Assembly: GCA_963995525.1 (NCBI GenBank)
Contig: OZ023206.1
Coordinates: forward strand, 64,523,361 to 64,587,360
Length of the DNA: 64,000 nt
Direction of reading: 5' to 3'
Source of the DNA: Escarpia spicata
Taxonomy: Eukaryota; Annelida; Polychaeta; Sabellida; Siboglinidae
Position numbers and translations under genes: made by a program. Below the pieces are notes generated by a model. It searched no databases and was not told where the DNA came from. It saw only the letters and a list, made by a program, of their open reading frames with translations. Each line of letters begins with the position of its first letter. Position 1 is the stretch's first letter. Of the stretch, positions 33,421 through 44,275 are shown piece by piece.

Positions 33421-35457
33421 CTGCCAGTTGCAACTGTAACCATGCCAACCTGCAGATGCTCATATCTCAGACCAAAGGACGGCTTGAATTGTGCACAGAT
33501 AATCTATTCCAAAATATCTACATAAAGCAAATTTTAGATATATAACTTGTCAGTCTTAAGTCTCTCATGTTAAAGGAATTTGAAAGCATGCCAAAATAAT
33601 GGGTGCAGTTTGGGGTGCAAATCATAGGGCATGCACATACGTTGTTTTTTTGCAGTAGTGCTCAATAATAGCCATTTATTGACTGGTTAAAATGTGGCCA
33701 GCCACAGCAACACGGGTATTAGTTACAAAATCATGAAATGGAGTTTTGTACCTTTTTTAATTTCAGATCATTTTCTTTAAAATTATACCTCAATTCCACC
33801 TAGCAAAAAATCTGTTCAAATTCCAAATTATCAATTCTAATTCCAACTTTTTAAATTGTGTGCTAAGGAAAAATTCAAATCCAACTCGTAGTCATGGAAA
33901 ATGCTCGGGAAACTGCCCAAAATCTTGAATACGTCTACTCTAAAACTGTCCACTTGTCAGATATGTCGTGAGATACAAGTTAAAACTCTGCTGGAAAGTT
34001 GACAATGAGCTCCACTGTACAGCTTCACCCTTATTTAGACATTGTGTCAGAATTGTGGACTGTAAATCCAGTTGTGACCACAGCCCAGAGGAGAGACTGG
34101 AGTCTTTGACATATCGTCACATCATCTGCTCAGGACACAACATTGAGCAGATGTTGTTTGCAATTAACACTCCTGGTAGAGAAATTGGCTAGTGGCTACT
34201 GCATTGTCTTATTGGCCAGGTATTTCAGAAGCCACTTGTCAGACTAGTCACCTCTATTGTTCATGTTCAGATTGTTTCAATGCCAGAGTAGACAGAGACT
34301 GAGCTGTAACACTTACAGCTCCCTGGATGTTACCAGATTCAATGTGACATAGCAGACAAATATAATTTTAATAATGTAATTAAGGGGTAAAAATTAACAG
34401 TATCAAATCACTAATTCCAACAAAATAAATTCCACATCAATTTCAAACAAAATCAAATCCAATTCCAACTAAATTTTGACAATCGATTCCAATTTAAATT
34501 CCAATATTGGAATATACATATTAGCAGGAAGCTCACTGATTCAGCGGTACTTCGCCCGACTAGTGATTCAGAGAGTGGGAACCTAAAATTTGAAAGGTAT
34601 TTGTAGGTAGTGATGCATTCTACATTAAGTGCAAATTACAGGCAGCTACCGTTATTCGGTATTTGTATGTTAAGTTTATTAGTTGAACATTTCGTTGGCA
34701 CAACTCTCAAATTGTGAACACTGTATCTGGTGCATTGATTACAACTTGTCGGGTAGTAAACCTTCAGCACACGTATTCAAGTATTAGGAACAGTTACGTA
34801 AATAAATATATAAATAAATGTTAACGCACATTGAAAGGATAACATACGTTTAAAAGCAGAACCATTGCCCTGTTATCAGATCAAGTTCTGGTTCTGGCTG
34901 ACGTGGCTACGGAAGTACCTCCGCGGTTGAAGGTTGGCAGTCTCTTTTATCCAGGATTACGGACGATACGCGATCAATTTGCGACTTGATTTTAATTCTT
35001 TTCACATGGATTCAATCCGCTTCTACGTTTTCCATTTGCATGTTCGTTTGTTGTTGCTGTTGCACCAATGAAGATTTTACAAAGCAAGCTTGAGACAACC
35101 GAATATCGGACATGTAACCTAATGGCGAGTGGACGCCTGGAAACTTGCTATTTATAATTGGCCCCAGTATGGTCTACCAGGATTGCTTCAAAGCCTTCTA
35201 TGGTGAGCTGCATAAGAGAATCTACGATAAAAGCTGAATTGTTGAGAGCAGAAAGTAATCAGTGGGAACTTAATAAGAGTGTCGACCAATGTCTATTATG
35301 TAACAAGTTTAGATAGCAAGTGATCAAGACAATCATTAGCGCATCGCGAGTCCACCAACTCTGTCCTTGTTAACGTCTGAGGCATATCGTCTGACATTTA
35401 TTTGGTTTCCGTTTTAGACCAGTCAGACACGGCGATCGACCGGAGCTGTCAGCTGCC
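33421..35457. other. Upstream region of the fucosyltransferase gene; no other gene seen
   Basis: This is single-copy-looking, AT-rich sequence. Two stretches (33785-33890 and 34395-34515) are rich in an irregular 'aattccaa' motif. A pyrimidine-rich acceptor-like site ('tttggtttccgttttag') ends at about 35417, 40 bases before the start codon, so an intron in the 5' UTR is possible. No TATA element can be assigned with confidence. Confidence 0.5.
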
Positions 35458-36504
35458 ATGGCTGCCGACAGATGGCGCTTGCAGTTCTGGAAGCGGATGT
35501 TTGTGGCGACGCTCGTGTTGACGGTCCTCATCTGTGTCACGCTTGAGATGTTGTCGTCCGCGGGGACTGGAGGACTGACTCCTCCACCGTACGGCCCAGC
35601 TCGCGTCTATCTCACAGTCGACTACGGCAATAAGCGCCTCGGAAACCTCCTCTTTAACTACGCCTCGACTCTAGGCATCGCGCGAATGACGAACATGACG
35701 CCGATTTATGGCCGAGATTTAGCTTTGACGAAGTGTTTCCTCCTTAACGTGACACAGGTCGATGACATTGACAACGCCATGGGCATGTCGATTGGATATG
35801 ACGAGTATGGCAGGCGCGCATGTGCATACGACCCCTTCGTAGAGAGGCTTGGCGGCGTCAGCACGAGGCTGAACGGGTATTACCAATCGTGGAAGTACTT
35901 TCGGCTTATCGAACACGAGTTGCGTGCGCAGCTTCGCTTCCGGTTTGACGTTCTTTCAGTAGCGAAAGAGTTTCTGCGCCTGAACGCACCGCCTCAGTGG
36001 AAGACATTGCCGTTCACACGCGTTGGAATACACGTACGACGCGGTGATTTGGTGCTTGACTTTTTCCATGGTTACGGGTACACGGTGGCGACGGAGGCGT
36101 ACTTCGCGCGGGCCATGGCCCTCTTCAAGCAGAGGTTTCCCAGAGTTCAGTTCGTCGTCTGTAGCGACGACATCGCGTGGTGTCGAGAACACGTGCGTGA
36201 TGCGTTCATCGTGTACTCGGAAGGCAACTCACCCGAAACAGATCTCGCGATATTATCGTCGTGCGACCACGTGATTATGTCGACGGGGTCGTTCTCATGG
36301 TGGGCCGCGTGGCTGGCCGGTGGCATGGTGGTGTATTACGACGACTGGCCGCGCCCTATGTCTCAGCTCGAATATCTCGTCACGAAATCTGACTATTTCT
36401 ATCCTACGTGGACTCCAATATCCGAGAAAAATAGGCGCAGGAAAAATCGCATTAAACTTAAATATACCGACGCCGTGAATAGGACACACCCAACAAACCA
36501 CTAA
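35458..36504 (+). CDS. Galactoside alpha-1,2-fucosyltransferase-like protein (GT11), intronless
   Basis: 348 codons in one exon. The start is chosen for its good context ('gctgccATGGct') and the N-terminal anchor that follows. Residues 1-13 are cytosolic and basic, and residues about 14-32 form one hydrophobic segment, so this is a type II Golgi membrane topology. A short stem then leads to the catalytic domain. GT11 signatures in order: 'KRLGNLLFNYASTLGIAR' (about 59-76, equivalent of the family's G-x-x-GNQ-x-F-x-YA start), 'GIHVRRGDLV' (about 191-200, the HxRRGD GDP-fucose-binding motif), 'VVCSDDIAWCREH' (about 233-245) and 'MSTGSFSWWAAWLAGG' (about 274-289). N-glycosylation sequons include NMT, NVT and NRT. 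GT11 enzymes transfer fucose from GDP-fucose to galactose in alpha-1,2 linkage on glycans. The acceptor cannot be predicted. All motifs are intact and length is normal. No neighbour suggests a pathway. Confidence 0.93.
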   Translation: MAADRWRLQFWKRMFVATLVLTVLICVTLEMLSSAGTGGLTPPPYGPARVYLTVDYGNKRLGNLLFNYASTLGIARMTNMTPIYGRDLALTKCFLLNVTQVDDIDNAMGMSIGYDEYGRRACAYDPFVERLGGVSTRLNGYYQSWKYFRLIEHELRAQLRFRFDVLSVAKEFLRLNAPPQWKTLPFTRVGIHVRRGDLVLDFFHGYGYTVATEAYFARAMALFKQRFPRVQFVVCSDDIAWCREHVRDAFIVYSEGNSPETDLAILSSCDHVIMSTGSFSWWAAWLAGGMVVYYDDWPRPMSQLEYLVTKSDYFYPTWTPISEKNRRRKNRIKLKYTDAVNRTHPTNH

Positions 36505-36719
36505 AAGAGACCGACAAGAGGTGTAACAAATAAGCATGTTGCTGAAGACGATCGAAAAAACAATACAGTTATCATAAAACGTTCTATATACGTCAAATAA
36601 CTTTAGTTATGCATTGCTTTATGCACGATGCTTGCATTACAACGTTTTCCGGGTCCAGATTTGTAGCTTCTTATACACGATCTTGTAGTTTGTATGATAC
36701 AGCCATATCGTGAGGGCCT

Positions 36720-37105
36720 AATCAGAGGTGGGTACAGAGATGGTAGTCTAGGGGGGCACAAACCTCCAATTGCACCCGCCTTGAGGTTTGCCAGAAAACT
36801 TCCACTGACGGCCGAACCAAATGAATATTGTGTGTGCTGAGCCGACTCCGCTGTCGAATCATGACATAGGGAGACGTTGGAAATTTGTCGCACGTGACAT
36901 TCACAATTTCTGAATCTCACCAAAACCTTCAAAATGCACCCCCTAGAGACTCACCTAAACGGGGGCACATTGCAAAATCTACGGGACACTTAACAGGGGC
37001 ATATTCCAAAGGTCTATTGGGCACGCTATCCTAGTGCACACGTAGCCGGGCAAAATTCCACAGGCCCAGGGGAGCACGTGCCCCCTGTATCCGCCTATGC
37101 CAATC
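36720..37105. mobile_element. GGATCC-type MITE-like element, separate copy
   Basis: It begins 'cagaggtgggtacagagatg' and ends 'ccccctgtatccgcc', an imperfect inverted repeat. The interior shares 'ttgcacccgcc', 'tgacggccgaaccaa' and 'gactccgctgtcg' with the elements at 2598, 9905 and 30305. It lies outside the A/B/C segments, so it is an independent insertion just downstream of the fucosyltransferase. Confidence 0.6.
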
Positions 37106-37156
37106 AATATATAACATATTTCAGTATAAACTATGTATATCGGTTTGGAGGTCAAG

Positions 37157-37157
<1 letters not shown>

Positions 37158-37236
<79 letters not shown>
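37158..37236. repeat. (GT)n microsatellite
   Basis: An almost perfect GT run of nearly 80 bases. Confidence 0.97.
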
Positions 37237-37237
<1 letters not shown>

Positions 37238-37616
37238 GTGCGTGAGCGTGAGTTATTTAAGCTCGGCGGTTTTTTGTTTTCACAAGTCGATTCGTGCAGT
37301 GGTTTGAAGTTGAATAAAATATGTTTTGCGCTAAAGATCTTTATAAATTGGTTAACTGTGATCATACAGTAACTGTTGTCAGCACGAACACATGTGTCAT
37401 TTACCAAATATATTTATTCAACAATAGTCGCTATGTGTATGAATTCAGAACGCATGTGTATTAAATTTTGGTCTACAAAACCGAAATCAATAAATATTGT
37501 TACGTTCGGTTGTCTGGATGTTCAGTTATAAACGTTGTCTTGGGCAGTCTTAATTCAGTTTAGTCAGTGATCACTCCTCGCCATTTACAACAGATTGATC
37601 GCAGAGTGGCGCCGAA

Positions 37617-38545
37617 TGAGGATGGTGGTGGTGTGGTTGTTATGAAGATGGTGGTGGTGTTGGTTGTTATGAGGATGGTGGAGGTGTTGTGGTTATGAGG
37701 ATGGTGGAGTTGTGGTGGTTATGAGGATGGTGGAGGCGTGGTGGTTATGACGATGGTGGTGGTGTGGTGGTTATGACGATGGTGGTAGTGTGGTGGTTAT
37801 GACGATGGTGGTGGTGTTGGTTGTTATGAGGATGGTGGAGGTGTTGTGGTTATGAGGATGGTGGAGTTGTGGTGGTTATGAGGATGGTGGAGGCGTGGTG
37901 GTTATGAGGATGGTGGTGGTGTGGTGGTTATGAGGATGGTGGTAGTGTGGTGGTTATGAGGATGGTGGTGGTGTGGTGGTTATGAGAATGGTGGTGGCGT
38001 GGTGGTTATGAGAATGGTGGTGGTGTGGTGGTTATGAGGATGGTGGTGGTGTGATGGTTATGAGGATGGTGGAGGTGTGGTGGTTATGAGGATGGTAGTG
38101 GTGTGGTGGTTATGAGGATGGTGGAGGTGTGGTGGTTATGAGGATGGTGGTGTGGTGGTTATGAGGAAGAGTGAGGATGTTGGTGGTGTTGTGGTTATGA
38201 TGATGGTGGTGGTGTTGTGGTTATGATGATGGTGGTGGTGTGGTGGTTATGAGGATGGTGGTGGTGTGGTGGTTATGAGTACGGTGTTGGTGTGGTGGTT
38301 ATGAGGATGGTGGTGGTGTGGTGGTTATGAGTATGGTGATGGTGTGGTGGTTATGAGGATGGTGGTGGTGTGGTGGTTATGAGTACGGTGTTGGTGTGGT
38401 GGTTATGAGGATGGTGGTGTTATGGTGGTTATGAGTATGGTGTTTGTGTGGTAGTTATGAGGATGGTGATGGTGTGGTGGTTATGAGGATGGTGATGGTG
38501 TGGTGGTTATGAGGATGATGGTGGTGTTGGTGGTGGTTATGTTGT
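37617..38545. repeat. 26-27-bp G-rich minisatellite
   Basis: About 35 tandem units of the type 'atgaggatggtggtggtgtg' plus 'gtggtt'. Units vary by substitutions and three-base changes, and a block around 37620-37740 is partly repeated at 37800-37920. Strong strand asymmetry (G+T) is present. It ends about 45 bases before the first visible exon of the membrane-protein gene, so its end is close to that exon's branch-point region. Confidence 0.95.
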
Positions 38546-38588
38546 TATTTATAATGTTTTCTTAACAATTGGTATTCTCTCGTCCTAG

Positions 38589-38738
38589 ATTGTCCGTCTG
38601 TGTACGACATGCCGCTGTATGCCGACAAGCCACAGGTCGGTGTCCTCGACTCCTGCTGGTCTTCATCGCTGAAGGAGAAACTCATTATGTTCCTCGTCGC
38701 CTTCACGTCCGTCGTTATTCTTCCTGTTCTGCACTTCG
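38589..38738 (+). CDS. Unrecognised multi-pass membrane protein, first visible exon
   Basis: The exon is bounded by the acceptor 'ttctctcgtcctag' and the donor 'cacttcg|gtgagg'. It reads 'CPSVYDMPLYADKPQVGVL' and then a hydrophobic segment 'LIMFLVAFTSVVILPVL'. The first two bases complete a codon from an upstream exon, or the protein starts at the ATG at 38609. I cannot decide, and I found no convincing upstream coding exon between 36505 and 38588. It ends in phase 1, which joins correctly to 40461. The family is not recognised. See the next two exons for the rest of the protein. Confidence 0.75.
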
Positions 38739-40460
38739 GTGAGGAATCTCCGTCACCCTCTCTAGTCACGGTGAATTTCAGTCCCTTTGGCATCACAAAG
38801 ACAACCACGTCTAACGATTTAAACAAAGAGGAAAACTGACCGCACTGTAATGCTATAGGGCGAACTTATCATACTTTGCATATTGGAATTTGGTCGCGTT
38901 CGCAGACATTTAGCTATAACGTTATGTTTATCATGCAAATTACTGTTTGTTCTCTGTGAACTTGTCGGGTTAACGTTTGTTTCCCATTGTTTTTAGTTTT
39001 CCATGCGTATACCTGATTGTATAATATGGAGTTTCTCATGTGTTCGTTTCTTCTCGGTTTAGTGAATGCATTTGGGCACTGACATGAAATGTGTATCTGC
39101 TTGTATTGTAAAGTTCTCATACCACTTCCTGGTGAAATGATTCTTACGTTTATTCTATTTCGTAAAATTGTAGCTTTGTAATAACTAGTGTTTGAACACG
39201 TTCACAACACTAACATTCATAGTGAAAGCCTGACGTGTTTTAAATGGCTTTGATACGATTAACGGAGCATTGACGATAACAAAGACGTTTACGTTTTCGT
39301 TATTTTAGCTTAGCGAGCCCTCTTCGGAAGATTAATGCAACATTATAAAGCAAGCTTCAGTATAATTGCATTGTCGAACGTTTGGTGAAAGACAGAAAAT
39401 CGTACGCGTTCTCCTTGTAGGTTTATTACGCGATGTGTGGGCGCCTCCCAAACCCAACGTTAACAGAAACACGTGCAAGTGCGGCTGCTTCGATACGATA
39501 TTCAGAGGTACGTATAGATACGCGGTAACAGCGTTAAGTCGACTTTGGCGAACAGCTTGATATACCTTAATTTGTGTGCGACAGTACATTGACTGTGACA
39601 TTGAAAGTGAAGGCGTATAGAGGACTGTAGAGAGGACAGGTATTGACCTGTGGTGTAGCGATGTGGGTCATACGTGGCAATGAAGAAAGGCTGAGAGAGG
39701 GGAGGAGAGAGAGAGGAGAGGGAGGGAGAGAGAAAGGGAGAGAGAAGGGGGAAGAGAAAAGAGAGATATGGGGAAGGGAGGGAGATAGAGGAAAAAGAGG
39801 GAGGGAGGAGGAGGAGAGAGACAGACATAAAGAGAGAGAGGGAGAGAAAGAGAGATGCAGCCAGAGAGGGAGAGAGAGAGAGAGAAGAGAGGGGGAGAGA
39901 GGAGAGAGAGAGATGCGTAACAAAGACATCAAAAATGGACGGATGTGTTGTGCAAAAATATAAACTAACTAAACGACAAGACAACGATGTCTTGTCTTGG
40001 ACATGTTGTACATGAATAACAGCATTATACGAGAAATACCAAGGTGAGGCTGCCTGTGGATAACAAACGCACGATGGGATGGTAAGGAATAATAATGAGT
40101 GTCTTCGAGGGGAGAGACATGGCGGTAGGTGACAGAGCTTGTGGAAGAGGGTGCATTGGACAGGGCATCGTGGCGGACGAAAAACACTAAACAAAAGGTT
40201 GAAATGAAATGATGATATGCTTCATTAATTGCTATAATATTAAGAACGCAAATTAACTGTCAACTTTATTAGTATAAGTTAAACATTTACCTGTATATAT
40301 TTTAGATTTGTTGGTGAAGAAACTACATGTATATATTTTCAACTACTCTTGACCATGTTGTATTTTGCCATCTGTAAAGAGGACCAATTCATGTTATTTT
40401 CTGCAACCTCTGAAACTGTCACGAGTGACATGCAGCGTACGATATTAAATTTGTTCACAG
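38739..40460 (+). other. Intron 1 of the membrane-protein gene, with a polypurine tract at 39676-39915
   Basis: This GT-AG intron joins 38738 to 40461. Most of it is plain AT-rich sequence. About 240 bases at 39676-39915 are almost entirely A and G (GAGAGG, GGGAGA and similar). The opposite strand is an almost pure pyrimidine run that could look like a splice-acceptor tract only in the wrong direction. No nested gene seen. Confidence 0.7.
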
Positions 40461-40757
40461 GTCGATACGAGTGGCCCCCTAGCGGTTACAAGCACGTCTA
40501 CTTCAATGTCACTACGGCAACGTTGAAGATCTGGTTCCTGCTCGTTCTCTCCATCCTAGCGTTGTACGAATGCATTCGCTATGTGGCGCCACTAATATGG
40601 CACGGGAAATCACGAACGCCGATGGTGGCGCTCTTTCTCTCCTCGCTGGTGCCCCACTATCAGGGATGGTGGGAGATATTTGGCTACATCAACGAGGATT
40701 TCTATGATGCCTGGAAGCAGCAGATCTTCTTCTCTATCACCGAAGTATTTTCAACTG
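40461..40757 (+). CDS. Unrecognised multi-pass membrane protein, second visible exon
   Basis: Acceptor 'ttgttcacag' and donor 'tcaactg|gtgagc'. It starts and ends in phase 1. It reads '(G)RYEWPPSGYKHVYFNVTT', then a long hydrophobic helix 'IWFLLVLSILALYECI', 'YVAPLIWHGKSRTPMVALFL' and 'QQIFFSITEVFST'. Three membrane segments are likely in this exon. One N-glycosylation sequon (NVT) precedes the first helix. 'PHYQGWWEIFGYINEDFYD' forms a Trp/Tyr-rich stretch that may face the membrane surface. Confidence 0.85.
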
Positions 40758-41257
40758 GTGAGCTTTGTATCATTTACTTATTCTATACACATGCTAACCA
40801 CAATTGTATGGAATTTAAATTGTGAAATGTATGGATAAAGGTTTTTCACTTGAACTAATGGTGTGCAAAATCTGCACATCTTTAACTCAATTGGTATGTC
40901 TCTTGCAACCGAAAAAAAAGTTATGTTTTGCACGGCTGCACGTCACATGCCAAAACGCCGGCCTGTTGGCGATCGTCGTAGAGTGCAGCACATTGTACGA
41001 CGAAGCAAGACTCGTCCACTAATCGTCGCACAAAATTCAACACGTACAATATCTACTATGATAAACGACGCGACGAAAATATGTCAATGCTGGTCATAAT
41101 TATGCGACGGTTGTTATCAGTACAATTCGTGACAGTGGCAATCATAGTAGTAGTAGTAGTACACTGTAGTAGTAGTAGTAGTAATAGTAGTAGTAGTAGT
41201 AGTGGTAGGTTTCACTTGCTACGAAAATGCACTTAATCACACCTATTCTCTCCGCAG
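40758..41257 (+). other. Intron 2 of the membrane-protein gene, with (TAG)n at 41145-41212
   Basis: The last 340 bases of this intron (from about 40918) have an inverted duplicate at 5905-6238. The trinucleotide array is longer here than in the duplicate. The block 40925-41110 is GC-richer than its surroundings and may be a repeat, but I do not recognise it. Confidence 0.7.
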
Positions 41258-41577
41258 TCACGGTGTTACATCTCGCTAATACGAACAGTCGCATCGAGCC
41301 TTGGAAGCTTCTCGTTATTCTCGACGTCAACGTCACACACGTCATCGTGCGCGCGCTCGGCTGGTCCGGTTACAACGTGAGATCATACGAGATTCTGCGA
41401 GATTTGACGCTTCTGGTGCCCGACTTGTTTCATGTACTGGTAGCATACTTTGAACTCAGTATCATGGCACAGAACAAAGGCATATCGCTGAGGAGGCTCT
41501 TCTATAAAGAAGAGATTATGACTTCTGCATTACTGGTGGCGCTCTTTGTGATATTCGGGAATCTCACAAGATTGTGA
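41258..41577 (+). CDS. Unrecognised multi-pass membrane protein, last exon
   Basis: The acceptor is 'cctattctctccgcag', and the first two bases complete a valine codon. The exon ends at the TGA at 41575-41577. It reads 'TVLHLANTNSRIEPWKLLVI', 'DVNVTHVIVRALGWSGYNV', 'LRDLTLLVPDLFHVLVAYFE' and 'TSALLVALFVIFGNLTRL'. Three hydrophobic helices are likely, giving about seven in the visible 255 residues, with a hydrophobic C-terminus. Two sequons (NVT, NLT). The close match of this exon to 5552-5906, with mostly conservative changes, supports it as real coding sequence. An 'aattaaaa' lies about 55 bases downstream as a weak polyadenylation candidate. The function is unknown. Confidence 0.88.
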
Positions 41578-42090
41578 TGAAACTGTGATTATGTACATGG
41601 GCTATAGTGATCATTTGTATTCGAACTTTGAATTAAAACTATGGTATGTCTCGTTATTAGATACGTGTGCAATACGCTCTGTGCAGTATAGCAGAGGAGG
41701 TCATATTTCATCATCAAACGTTGAATTATGACCGACTGAGGCTATTTTGTTCCATCGTGATCCGGTTTAACCCGTATGACAACCGACTGCGACGATAGTG
41801 AAAACATTCAACCTTTAGGATTGTGTAATAAGTATAAAGTGTTGCCTTTTATAACACGCAGTCCTCTTTCCGATGTAATAGTGCTCGACGTGCGCCGTTG
41901 TCCAACTACATGCGTCGTTTCACCACCGCCTCGTCTAATCACAGCTGCATGCAATTTGCAAAGGTACAATTTGATAAAATAAACGTCTCCAAAAGTCAAG
42001 TTTTGGAAATAGCATAATTTATGGGCACCTGGCTTGCTGGCATTCCAAGCGCGGCCAGTTTAATTAATTCTAAGGAAATGTTAGGTCTTT
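41578..42090. other. No gene seen
   Basis: 3' flank of the membrane-protein gene. I see no coding sequence or known repeat. Confidence 0.5.
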
Positions 42091-42437
42091 TAGAGCGCAG
42101 TATCCTGTTCTGGTGACTGTCCAGAGCGCTTTACAATATCTTCCCTGGCAGACTTGTTCAATTTCAATTGAACACCATCTCGACTTCTTTGTGAAGCATT
42201 CAGCGACGCTGCAATTAATGCGCGAAGACTATTCATACACACATATCCACCACTGTTTATAGCCAGGTACTCAATCATACGGCTAAGTGAACTGGAGCAC
42301 CGTAGAGTGAACGGACTTGCCCAAGGAACGACGGCAGCATGATTCCAACCCGGGTTCTCCGGATTAACAGATCCGATGCTGTGGCCACTGCGCTCCACAC
42401 AACATTCTACGTTGCCCCAGTTCACTGAGCAGCATAA
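42091..42437 (-). mobile_element. Full-length SINE, minus strand
   Basis: The tail ('cgcagtatcctgttctggtg') is at 42097 and the tRNA-like head ('gattccaacccgggttctcc') ends near 42400. Just beyond the head, 42406-42437 repeats 'ctacgttgccccagttcact', a piece of SINE body in plus orientation, so a second scrap abuts it. Confidence 0.8.
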
Positions 42438-42829
42438 CCGAACATCCGGTTGTTGTCATTGATGGAATTTGTAATTATTTCACATGTAACTGCTTGCTGT
42501 GTGACTCGATATTCTCCAAATTGAGGCAGTGTCTGAATAAACAACCAAAGTGCACAGATACAGTTGTACTTTGGATGACCCAGCATACATTATCATGATT
42601 TGATGTTCAGTTTCAGATATATAATGTAACGTCAGTAATTTGTTTGTTTGGAAGTGTTGTATCTTTGAATGATGCAAGTAGTTATTGTATTCATGGTGTA
42701 TTTATTTTATTAAATCAGATAACAACCGATTTAGTCAAGTTTTTATGTTTTACAAATATATTATATTTCAGCCGTCTTTTAATAATTTAACTATAGTGCT
42801 TACTAATTTAAAGACTTCCGCGAATTGGA

Positions 42830-42960
42830 TACGTACATCCATACATAACTCCATACATACAAACATGCATACGTACGTACACTCGTACAGGCATGCATGT
42901 ATGTACATACGTACGTGCGTGCGTGCGTGCGTGCGTGCGTGCGTACGTACGTACATACAT
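42830..42960. repeat. Tetranucleotide-type array (CATA / CGTA / GTGC)
   Basis: An imperfect run of CATA, ACGT and TGCG tetranucleotides with partial palindromic symmetry. It directly precedes a SINE tail and may have grown from it. Confidence 0.85.
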
Positions 42961-43142
42961 AGCGCAGAATCCAGTCCTCGGGACTGCTTAAAACGCTTTA
43001 CACTTTACTCCCTGACAGACCTGCTCAATCGAACACCATATCGACTTCTCTGAGAAGCATCCAGCCACGCTGCAATTAATACGCGAATATTATCCGTACA
43101 CACACATCCACTGTCTATTGCCAGGTACTCGTCCATACGAGT
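42961..43142 (-). mobile_element. SINE, minus strand, head missing
   Basis: It contains the reverse of the tail ('agcgcagaatccagtcctcg'), of the 'gacctgctcaatcgaacacc' box and of the 'ggtggatat' region. Homology stops before the tRNA-like head. Confidence 0.75.
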
Positions 43143-43203
43143 GATTCTACGAATGAGACGAGGTGACCGGCAAAGTCGCACAGCAGCACTGAGATGCTCG
43201 TAC

Positions 43204-43880
43204 TAGTTGCCGGTGAAGTGGCGCATCCAGTATAAAATACTCGTACTTGTATGTCGCGCCCTTCATCACCGGACGCCGGCGTACTCATCACGCCGTACGT
43301 TCCGCGCTGCGTTCCACGATCTGCCGATCGCACGCTACTCACCGTTCCGCGACACAACTTCGAGCGATATGGCTGCCGCTCGTTCTCTTGCGCGGGGCCG
43401 ACACACTGGAACGCGCTACCAGAAGATCTGCGTTTGATCGAGTGTGTGAACACTTTTAAAACGCATCTTAAGACACATTATTTTAAACTTGCTTTCAATG
43501 TCTCGTTTTATGTGACATTCCCATCATCATATCATAACATTTATTAGTACATTATTTTAGTTATTATATTATACTAGTATATTATGTTAATATTTTACAG
43601 TATATTTATTTATTATTATTATATATTTAATATTTTTATTTAAAGTAATTATCCACAATATCAGACGGTTTTTGTTGTATGTAATGTGTATTGAATTATA
43701 GCTTTAGCTCATGGCTGTTTTGCACAGTTTTGTTTTATAGACGTTTTATTTTATTACTCACATTTTAGTAGCTCTATTAACCATTTCATAAGTATTAGTA
43801 TTTTAGAAACACTGTCAACACCATTGAACAGAGTTGTATTTTGGAAATGAGTGTCTAAATAAAGTCATTATTATTATTAT
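43204..43880 (+). pseudogene. 5'-truncated L2/CR1-like LINE 3' end with (ATT)n tail
   Basis: Coding remains in three frames read 'LPVKWRIQYKILVLVCRALHH', 'ITPYVPRCVPRSADRTLLTV' and 'RSFSCAGPTHWNALPEDLR', then 'FKTHLKTHYFKLAF'. This is the classic extreme C-terminus of L2/CR1-type RT proteins. At least two frameshifts are needed to read it through. The 3' UTR runs to 'aataaagtcattattattat' at about 43857-43880, a simple-repeat 3' end. Confidence 0.8.
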
Positions 43881-44054
43881 TTTGATTACAGAAAATAATT
43901 ATTTTAACACAAATGTACACAGCACATTTCCTATATATTTACAGTCGGTTCATCTAGCAGCAGTTCTCAAACACTGAGCCTATCTGTGTCACCTTAATTT
44001 TAATATGTCAACTTTAATTAATGCTCACTTTTTATTTTTTTGTAGGTTAGAAGG

Positions 44055-44275
44055 CATAAGCAGGGGGCAGGGGGACAGCTTGCCCCCTGGGATATCTCCG
44101 GGTAGAAGACATGGTTCTGCCCACCCCCATTAAATGTGAGCGTGAATGTTTGTTTTTGTGGCGAACGTCAATGGCGGGTGGAAATCTAAATCTAATCTGG
44201 AGTGAAGCTGGAGAAGGTAAATTGAAAACAGCGGCGCGACGTAAAAAAATAAAATTTTCAATAGCTTGAGTTTCT
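44055..44275 (-). mobile_element. Fragment of the 'cagtgacgcggga' element family, minus strand
   Basis: The reverse complement shares 'attaatgggggtggggcag'-type sequence, the 'gccacaaaaacaaacattca' region and 'ttaccttctccag' with 283-690 and 49381-49975. It is truncated at both ends. Confidence 0.6.

Noticed and set aside
33968..34192. A 70-codon open frame upstream of the fucosyltransferase
   Set aside because: No ATG-based start of quality, no motif, no splice signals in phase, and no second copy to test conservation.
40918..41110. A coding exon in the GC-richer part of intron 2
   Set aside because: The inverted duplicate at 5905-6238 has frame-breaking differences here, and no frame is conserved between the two.
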